Below, one piece after another: positions 6,201 through 11,775 of a DNA stretch of 14,594 bases (positions within the stretch are counted from its first letter, which is position 1; each line of letters begins with the position of its first letter). The translations under genes and the position numbers were made by a program. Below the pieces are notes generated by a model. It saw only the letters and a list, made by a program, of their open reading frames with translations. It did not search any database and was not told the DNA's origin. The stretch comes from Tepidimicrobium sp. GTDB taxonomy: Bacteria > Bacillota > Clostridia > Tissierellales > Tepidimicrobiaceae. Location: contig DUNJ01000048.1 in the NCBI GenBank assembly GCA_012839395.1, positions 1 to 14,594 of the forward strand, given 5' to 3'.

Positions 6201-6926
6201 ATGAAAAAAAAAGAAAGGCTGGATAAGGTTTTATCCAATATGGGTTATGGGAGTAGAAAGGGTATAAAGCAGATTATCAGAGAAGGAAGGGTATTGGTAA
6301 ATGGTAAGATTGTAACTAATAATAGTATCAAGATAGATCCCCACAAGGATGAGGTTGTTTTGGACAATATAAAAGTCCATTATAGGGAGCATATATATCT
6401 GATGCTGAATAAGCCAAAGGGTGTGGTATCGTCCACTGATGATCCCACCAATAGGACGGTATTAGATTTAATAGATAAGGAATATTTAATATTTAAGCCT
6501 TTTCCCGTTGGTAGATTGGATAAGGATACGGAAGGCTTATTACTTTTGACTAACGATGGAAAGCTTGCCCATGAGTTACTATCCCCTAAAAAAGAGGTGG
6601 ATAAGACCTATTATGTGGAAGTAGATGGGTTTATTGAAGAGCACCATAAGAATTTATTTTTAGATGGTATCTCATTGGATGATGGATATAGGACACTGCC
6701 TTCACACCTAAAGATACTTCGATCCGGTGCATTTTCAAAGGTAGAGTTGACTATAAGGGAGGGAAAATTTCATCAGGTTAAGAGGATGTTTAAGGTTATA
6801 GGCATGGAGGTTAAGTATTTAAAAAGAATATCCATGGGTAGTCTTCGCCTGGATGAATCCTTGGGATTAGGACAATATAGGGAGTTGACGGAGAGGGAAA
6901 TTGAATTACTAAAGGAAAAAAGCTAG
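6201..6926 (+). CDS. RsuA/RluB-family rRNA pseudouridine synthase
   Basis: This 241-residue enzyme converts a uridine in ribosomal RNA to pseudouridine. An N-terminal S4 RNA-binding domain covers about residues 5-60 (RLDKVLSNMGYGSRK, REGRVLVNGK). The catalytic domain follows, with MLNKPKGVVS at 68-77, the active-site motif GRLDKDTEGLLLL at 104-116 (catalytic D107) and REGKFHQVKRMF at 186-197. The GRLD form, not HRLD, and the KxHQVKRM block place it in the RsuA/RluB/RluE/RluF branch. Length fits the short 16S-type (YtzG-like) members, but the target nucleotide is not readable from the sequence. The ATG follows AAAGGAGA at 6-7 bases. It is the first gene rightward after the divergent DUF1540 gene. 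Confidence 0.93.
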   Translation: MKKKERLDKVLSNMGYGSRKGIKQIIREGRVLVNGKIVTNNSIKIDPHKDEVVLDNIKVHYREHIYLMLNKPKGVVSSTDDPTNRTVLDLIDKEYLIFKPFPVGRLDKDTEGLLLLTNDGKLAHELLSPKKEVDKTYYVEVDGFIEEHHKNLFLDGISLDDGYRTLPSHLKILRSGAFSKVELTIREGKFHQVKRMFKVIGMEVKYLKRISMGSLRLDESLGLGQYRELTEREIELLKEKS

Positions 6927-6932
6927 AAACTA

Positions 6933-6941
6933 TGGTATAAT
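6933..6941 (+). promoter_or_regulatory. Possible extended -10 promoter for the DUF6648-like gene
   Basis: TGGTATAAT matches the extended -10 form TGn-TATAAT. It starts seven bases after the pseudouridine synthase stop and 33 bases before the next start codon. No good -35 box is visible, which is acceptable for an extended -10 promoter. Confidence 0.5.
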
Positions 6942-6974
6942 CTATGTAAATTGATATTTAGAAAGGTGTTATAA

Positions 6975-7526
6975 TTGGTTTTTCAGGAAAGAGAAGATAT
7001 GTTTCAAAACTTTTTTGATAATAGGAGCTCCCTAATCATTCAATATGCAAATGGAGATATTTCCAAACGAGAATTTTTGGAATATAATTTTGATATAGTA
7101 CAGAATATGAACGTAAAACCCTTTTCAAGAATAGATAGCTATGAAAAAGGGATGTACAACTATCAATATTACAATGCATTGGCAAAATATTATAATATGT
7201 TGGCAAAGGATGCTAGAAGGTCTGAGGAACATAAAAAATATTATACCTATTATAAGAATAAGGGCACCCAATACTATGAAGATAAGGATAGGGCTACCTT
7301 GGAGCTATTGAAATATCTAAATTTTGCCAATATGGAAGCCTATTTTATACAGGTGGAGTCCAAATATTTACAAGATAAGCTATATGAAATAGTATTATTA
7401 GATTATGAAGAGGCCATATTTCATTCCAAAAGTCTTTGGCTATTACAGATATTGAAGGAGAAAGGGATTTTTGTAGAAGGTATGAGGACCTCCCTAATTG
7501 ATGAATATATAAATGAAAGGTATTAA
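6975..7526 (+). CDS. DUF6648-like conserved protein
   Basis: This 183-residue protein has no enzyme motif that I can recognise. It is rich in Tyr, Lys and Glu and looks largely helical. It seems to match a Clostridia-specific family (DUF6648) through KPFSRIDSYEKGMYNYQYYN and the C-terminal LLDYEEAIFHSKSLWLL and SLIDEYINE blocks. This is from memory and moderately sure. No signal peptide or membrane segment is evident, so it is probably cytosolic. Two starts are possible. TTG at 6975 has AAAGGTG six bases upstream, which I prefer. ATG at 6999 has a weaker AGGAAAGAG site but would give the MFxxFF beginning that I recall for relatives. The gene ends in a bidirectional terminator shared with the convergent MltG-like gene. 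Confidence 0.75.
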   Translation: MVFQEREDMFQNFFDNRSSLIIQYANGDISKREFLEYNFDIVQNMNVKPFSRIDSYEKGMYNYQYYNALAKYYNMLAKDARRSEEHKKYYTYYKNKGTQYYEDKDRATLELLKYLNFANMEAYFIQVESKYLQDKLYEIVLLDYEEAIFHSKSLWLLQILKEKGIFVEGMRTSLIDEYINERY

Positions 7527-7554
7527 AAAACAGTAGAATTTCTACTGTTTTTTT
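7525..7554. terminator. Bidirectional intrinsic terminator
   Basis: AAAAAACAGTAGA (7525-7537) pairs with TCTACTGTTTTTT (7541-7553) around a three-base loop. Seven T residues end the right arm on the + strand, and six on the minus strand, so it can stop both the DUF6648-like gene, whose stop codon it overlaps, and the convergent MltG-like gene. Confidence 0.88.
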
Positions 7555-7565
7555 ATACCATTAAC

Positions 7566-8042
7566 CTAGCTAGTAAGTATGGCCAATATCTCATCTATAG
7601 AACTATTTACCGGTATTCTATACATACCATGCCTTAACTTGGTTTCTAGGTTGGATTCCTTAAGTTTTTGTAAAAATATGCTTTTATCCTCGATTAAGCC
7701 TTTAATTATCAATGCATCTCCAATGCTTGAAGATGTAGAACCGGCAGGAATATATAATTCTACTAGCGCACTGGATTCCACCCCTTCTCCAGAGTTTGAG
7801 GATGTGTTATCTTGAGATGATTTATTTTCGCTATTTTTAGCGGTTGTCGAATTATCACCTTTGGACTTATCCTCTACTATGGTTCTTGGAACCCCGGGGG
7901 CGGTTTTCATACTATTTTCAGAAAATAGCCCGTCTAATCTCCAGTTTATGATAAGAACTACTCCGATTATTATAGCTGCTATTATTATATAATCTATGCC
8001 ATCGTATAGTATATCCTTTGCTTTTTCTAAAAGATCCTTCAT
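7566..8042 (-). CDS. Membrane-anchored protein with MltG/YceG-like N-terminal module only
   Basis: This 158-residue protein has one membrane segment at about 17-34, preceded by a short N-terminal tail. It is probably anchored with its C terminus outside. A polar linker rich in Ser, Asn and Lys follows (about 43-90). The last 65 residues resemble the LysM-like domain found before the catalytic domain of the endolytic transglycosylase MltG. They include VELYIPAGSTSSSIGDALIIKG and, after a helix, RHGMYRIP and SSIDEIL. MltG proteins are about 330 residues or more; here the catalytic domain with its active-site Glu is absent. There is no frameshift sign, so this is a stand-alone module seen in Firmicutes, not an obvious break. 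It may bind peptidoglycan or a division partner. The ATG is preceded on the minus strand by GAGGTG. Confidence 0.75.
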   Translation of the reverse strand: MKDLLEKAKDILYDGIDYIIIAAIIIGVVLIINWRLDGLFSENSMKTAPGVPRTIVEDKSKGDNSTTAKNSENKSSQDNTSSNSGEGVESSALVELYIPAGSTSSSIGDALIIKGLIEDKSIFLQKLKESNLETKLRHGMYRIPVNSSIDEILAILTS

Positions 8043-8081
8043 TTAAATTCACCTCTTCTAAGGTTTTTTATTTGGACGGGT

Positions 8082-8110
8082 TTGGATATATTGTTGGTAT
8101 ATAATATAAT
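8082..8110 (+). promoter_or_regulatory. Sigma-A promoter of the RluA-kinase-glsA-addB operon
   Basis: TTGGAT (8082-8087) and TATAAT (8105-8110) are exactly 17 bases apart. The start codon of the first gene is 33 bases further on. No other strong promoter is visible before the later genes, whose gaps are 15-46 bases. Confidence 0.75.
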
Positions 8111-8143
8111 TATAACATAAGAATAAGGAAAAGGTGAGATGTT

Positions 8144-9112
8144 TTGAGGGAGATCAATATATGGGAAAATGAAGCAGGTCAGAGATTGGATAGATTTTTA
8201 AGAAAGTATTTATCCAAGGCACCTAGAGGTTTTATATATAAGATGATTAGAAAAAAGAATATAAAATTGAATGGCAAGAGGGCAAAGCCAGATACGCTCA
8301 TATTTGAGGGAGATACCATTCAACTATATCTAGCCGATTCCACTATTGAAAAGTTTAGAGGAGATGCAGAAGTGGTTAAAAGTAATCTGACTCCCAATAT
8401 AATATATGAAGATGATAATATAATATTGTTAAACAAGCCAGCAGGGATACTATCCCACCCTGCAGATAGAGGAGATGGGGACAATATTGTAGATAGCATG
8501 ATCTATTATCTATATGAAAAGGGGGATTATGATCCCAAGGATGAGCATACATTCATCCCATCTATTTGTAATCGCCTAGATAGAAATACCAGTGGCATAA
8601 TAATAGGCGGAAAAAATTACCAATCATTGAGAATCATAAACCATGCTATGAGGAAGGGAAGAATTGGGAGGTACTACAGGACTATAGTAAAGGGTGAAGT
8701 GGAAGAAGGTAGAGTAATTGAAGGATATCTAATTAAGGATGAAGAAGCAAATAGGGTAGAAATATTGGATGAGGAGGTGGAGGGATCACAGAAAATTATC
8801 ACCTGCATCAATATATTGAATATATCTCAAGGATATTCCTTTTTGGAAGTAGAACTTATTACTGGAAGAACTCACCAGATAAGGGCTCATCTTGCCTCTA
8901 TTGGACATCCAATAATCGGGGATACAAAATATGGAGATGGGAATACAAATAAATATTTTAAGGATAGATATGGACTAAATAGTCAAATCCTTCATGGTTA
9001 TAGAGTGGTATTCTCAGGATTAGAAAGGCCTTTGGATTACTTAAATGGACGGGAATTTGTTGGATTGGCTGATAAAAAACTTATAAAAATCGAGAAGGAT
9101 TTCTTCAATTAA
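8144..9112 (+). CDS. RluA-family pseudouridine synthase
   Basis: This 322-residue enzyme is a predicted rRNA pseudouridine synthase of the RluA/RluC/RluD family. An S4 domain covers roughly residues 12-65 (GQRLDRFLRKYL, KLNGKRA). The catalytic domain has NIILLNKPAGILSHP at 92-106, the active-site motif NRLDRNTSGI at 143-152 (catalytic D146) and GRTHQIRAHL at 241-250, followed by GHPIIGDTKYG. The usual HRLDR is NRLDR here. The start is TTG at 8144, five bases after the ribosome site AAGGTGAG. The nearby ATG at 8139 meets a stop after two codons, so TTG is the credible start. It is the first gene of a four-gene operon and 28 bases ahead of the nucleoside kinase gene. Which uridine it modifies cannot be told. 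Confidence 0.92.
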   Translation: MREINIWENEAGQRLDRFLRKYLSKAPRGFIYKMIRKKNIKLNGKRAKPDTLIFEGDTIQLYLADSTIEKFRGDAEVVKSNLTPNIIYEDDNIILLNKPAGILSHPADRGDGDNIVDSMIYYLYEKGDYDPKDEHTFIPSICNRLDRNTSGIIIGGKNYQSLRIINHAMRKGRIGRYYRTIVKGEVEEGRVIEGYLIKDEEANRVEILDEEVEGSQKIITCINILNISQGYSFLEVELITGRTHQIRAHLASIGHPIIGDTKYGDGNTNKYFKDRYGLNSQILHGYRVVFSGLERPLDYLNGREFVGLADKKLIKIEKDFFN

Positions 9113-9140
9113 ATTTAGTGAACAAGAGGGGGTTTTGAAT

Positions 9141-10805
9141 ATGGGTAAGCAAATTAAGGTATATGTAGAAGGCATTGGAGGAGTAGATATTGGGGAAGGT
9201 TCCCTACTAGTGGATTTATCAAGGCAGGTATTTGGAAAGGATTATAAGAAGTATTTGGGGGCGAGGATTAACAACGAGGTACATCATCTGCGTAATGAGG
9301 TTCAGGAGGGGATGTACGTAAAATTTTTAAGCAATGAAGAGGAAGACGGATTTAAGATATATACAAGGACCATATCGGCGGTGTTTATAATGGCATGTAA
9401 GGAGATATTTCCAGAATCTACAGCTAAGATAGAACATTTTCTAGGTCGAGGTCTATATGCAGAACTTGAAGAGGGACATTCTATAAGCTTTGGGGACATA
9501 AAAAATATAAAAAGGAAGATGAGGGAGATTGTAGATAGGGATATCCCAATCATCCGGGAAGAGGTTTCAAAAGAGGTAGCCCTATCATTATTTGAAGAAT
9601 TTGGGCACGAGGATAAGATCAGGCTTTATAATACATTGGAAGACGAAAGTGTTCAAATATATAGGATGGATGATTATTTAGATAGGTTTCATGGCTATTT
9701 AGCCCCAAGCACTGGATATGTAGATGTATTCGACTTAAAGTATTACTATCCAGGAGCAATAATACTATTTCCTGCAACGGATAGCAACAACAAATTGCCT
9801 GAATTTAAGGAGCAGAAAAAGCTGGCAAAGGTATTTAGGGATGCAAAAGAATGGGCCAATATATTGGATCTAGCCTATGTAGGATCCTTAAATGAAAAAA
9901 TACTCAATGGAGAGATAGGGGAGGTTATACGAATATCCGAAGCGCTACATGAAAAGAAGATAGCCCAAATAGCTGATATGATATGTGAGGATGATGATAT
10001 CAATATGATACTGATAGCCGGACCATCTTCCTCAGGTAAGACCACCTTTGCAGAGAGATTGGCAATCCATTTAAAGGTAAACGGCAAAAGGCCAATAGGG
10101 ATCTCCATAGATGATTATTTTGTAAATAGAGAGGATTCCCCAGTAAATGAGGATGGAGAATATGATTTTGAATCCTTGGAAGCCATCGATCTAGAACAGT
10201 TTAATAGCGATCTAGTAAAATTATTGGAGGGCGAGGAGATCGAATTACCCAAGTATAACTTTATAAAAGGAATAAGAGAGAAATCTGGGGTGAAAATTAG
10301 GGTAGATCAAGATCATCCCATAATTGTAGAAGGGATACATGCGCTAAATCCTAGATTAGCAGCATATATTCCTGAGAAAAACAAATTTAAAATATATATA
10401 TCTGCCCTAACCCAATTAAATATAGATGCCCATAATAGGATATCTACCACGGATACAAGGCTTATAAGGAGAACAGTTAGGGACTATAGATATAGGGGAA
10501 ATGATATATTTAGAACCTTTGAATTATGGAGCAGGGTAAGGGAGGGAGAAGAGGTAAATATATTTCCTTACCAGGAGGAAGCGGATATAATGTTTGATTC
10601 CGCATTGGTATATGAATTGGCCGTATTGAAAAAGCATGTAATACCTTTGCTAAAGCAAATTGACAGTTCCAGTATATATTATTCAGAGGCTAGGATGCTA
10701 CTAAAATTTTTAAGCTATTTTAGGGATATAGAAGATGAGGACATAATTCCCCCAAACTCAATATTGAGGGAATTTATTGGCGGTGCAGATATAGATGTCC
10801 ATTGA
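9141..10805 (+). CDS. Nucleoside kinase: TGS/ThrRS-like N terminus fused to uridine kinase
   Basis: This 554-residue fusion has two parts. Residues 1 to about 65 resemble a TGS domain, and about 66-240 resemble the threonyl-tRNA synthetase second additional (editing) domain. By eye neither His of the ThrRS HxxxH motif is kept (the positions read A80 and M84), so editing is unlikely. The C-terminal half is a uridine kinase/phosphoribulokinase-type P-loop kinase. It has Walker A GPSSSGKT at 294-301, ISIDDYF at 321-327, LPKYNF at 369-374, HPIIVEGIHALN at 392-403 and DTRLIRRTVRD at 438-448. It should phosphorylate a nucleoside, probably a pyrimidine, with ATP. This fusion is known in Firmicutes and some other bacteria. 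ATG at 9141 has AAGAGGGGG eight bases upstream; the TTG two codons earlier is too close to it. It lies 28 bases after the RluA-family gene and 15 bases before glsA. Confidence 0.9.
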   Translation: MGKQIKVYVEGIGGVDIGEGSLLVDLSRQVFGKDYKKYLGARINNEVHHLRNEVQEGMYVKFLSNEEEDGFKIYTRTISAVFIMACKEIFPESTAKIEHFLGRGLYAELEEGHSISFGDIKNIKRKMREIVDRDIPIIREEVSKEVALSLFEEFGHEDKIRLYNTLEDESVQIYRMDDYLDRFHGYLAPSTGYVDVFDLKYYYPGAIILFPATDSNNKLPEFKEQKKLAKVFRDAKEWANILDLAYVGSLNEKILNGEIGEVIRISEALHEKKIAQIADMICEDDDINMILIAGPSSSGKTTFAERLAIHLKVNGKRPIGISIDDYFVNREDSPVNEDGEYDFESLEAIDLEQFNSDLVKLLEGEEIELPKYNFIKGIREKSGVKIRVDQDHPIIVEGIHALNPRLAAYIPEKNKFKIYISALTQLNIDAHNRISTTDTRLIRRTVRDYRYRGNDIFRTFELWSRVREGEEVNIFPYQEEADIMFDSALVYELAVLKKHVIPLLKQIDSSSIYYSEARMLLKFLSYFRDIEDEDIIPPNSILREFIGGADIDVH

Positions 10806-10820
10806 TATGGGGGCTTGTAT

Positions 10821-11729
10821 ATGGAAAAGCTTTTGAAACGATTGATTGAAAAAAATAAACATATGGCCAGACATGGAAAGGTTGCTAGCTATATCCCGGT
10901 ATTGGGTAAGGCTTCTCCTAACGATATTGGAATCTGCATTATGGATATGGATGGAAATATTTATGGGAGCGGAAATTATAGAAACAAATTCACATTGCAA
11001 AGTATATCCAAGGTTATGGCCCTTATCTTGGCGTTACTAGATAGGGGTGAAGAGGAGGTATTTAGCAAGGTAGGGATGAAGCCTACAACTGAGGCGTTCA
11101 ATTCCCTATATAGGATGGATCTACCGGATAAATGGATTCCATCCAACCCTATGTTAAATTCTGGGGCTATAATCACAACTTCTTTGATTAAGGGGAAGGG
11201 TAGAGAAAAATCTGATAGGATATTGGAGCTTATAAGGGATATAACCTCTAATTTTAATATCGATTATGAGGAGGAAACCTATCGCTCGGAGAAAAAAACT
11301 GCAGATAGAAACAGGGCAATAGCCTATCTATTAAGGGATATGAACTTGTTGGATGGAAATGTAGAAGAGGTGTTAGATGCCTACTTTAGGCAATGTTCCA
11401 TAGAGGTGGATTGTGTGGACCTGGCTAGGATTGGGCTATTCTTTGCAAATAAATGTAAATCTTATAATATTGAACGTGGTGAGCATATGGCAACTCTTGC
11501 AGTTACAATAATGAGCCTCTGTGGCATGTATGGCTTCAGTGGGGAATATGCAGTTAAAGTGGGAGTGCCTTCCAAGTCTGGTGTATCTGGGGGAATATTA
11601 GGGGTAGTGCCCAATAGGTTTGGAATAGGCGTATATGGACCAGCCTTGGATCGATATGGAAATTCCATTGTGGGGTGTAAGATAATGGAGGAATTATCTA
11701 AGGAGTTGAATCTCAATATATTTGAATAA
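10821..11729 (+). CDS. glsA: Glutaminase GlsA
   Basis: This 302-residue cytosolic enzyme hydrolyses L-glutamine to glutamate and ammonia. It belongs to the beta-lactamase-like serine glutaminase family. The catalytic SxxK pair is S61/K64 in FTLQSISKV. Other substrate residues of E. coli YbaS are at matching places: N113 in PMLNSGAI, E157 and N164 in SEKKTADRN, Y188 in DAYFRQCS, Y243 in GEYAVKVGVPSKSGVSGG and V255. All expected active-site residues are therefore present and the length is normal. The ATG at 10821 follows GGGGG with 7-base spacing; a TTG two codons upstream is less likely. It is third in the operon, between the nucleoside kinase and the AddB-like gene. The grouping gives no obvious shared pathway. 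Confidence 0.95.
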   Translation: MEKLLKRLIEKNKHMARHGKVASYIPVLGKASPNDIGICIMDMDGNIYGSGNYRNKFTLQSISKVMALILALLDRGEEEVFSKVGMKPTTEAFNSLYRMDLPDKWIPSNPMLNSGAIITTSLIKGKGREKSDRILELIRDITSNFNIDYEEETYRSEKKTADRNRAIAYLLRDMNLLDGNVEEVLDAYFRQCSIEVDCVDLARIGLFFANKCKSYNIERGEHMATLAVTIMSLCGMYGFSGEYAVKVGVPSKSGVSGGILGVVPNRFGIGVYGPALDRYGNSIVGCKIMEELSKELNLNIFE

Positions 11730-11775
11730 AAGACGCAATAGGTTTTTATTTTACCGATATTAGGAGGCTAAAATT

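Noticed and set aside
8139..8147. ATG TTT TGA as a start or micro-ORF before the RluA-family gene
   Set aside because: The ribosome site AAGGTGAG abuts this ATG, leaving too little spacing for it, and the TTG at 8144 has correct spacing and opens the full frame.
11730..11775. Possible terminator between glsA and the AddB-like gene
   Set aside because: Only a weak seven-pair A/T stem (AATAAAA with TTTTATT) with a large loop can be drawn, too weak to call.
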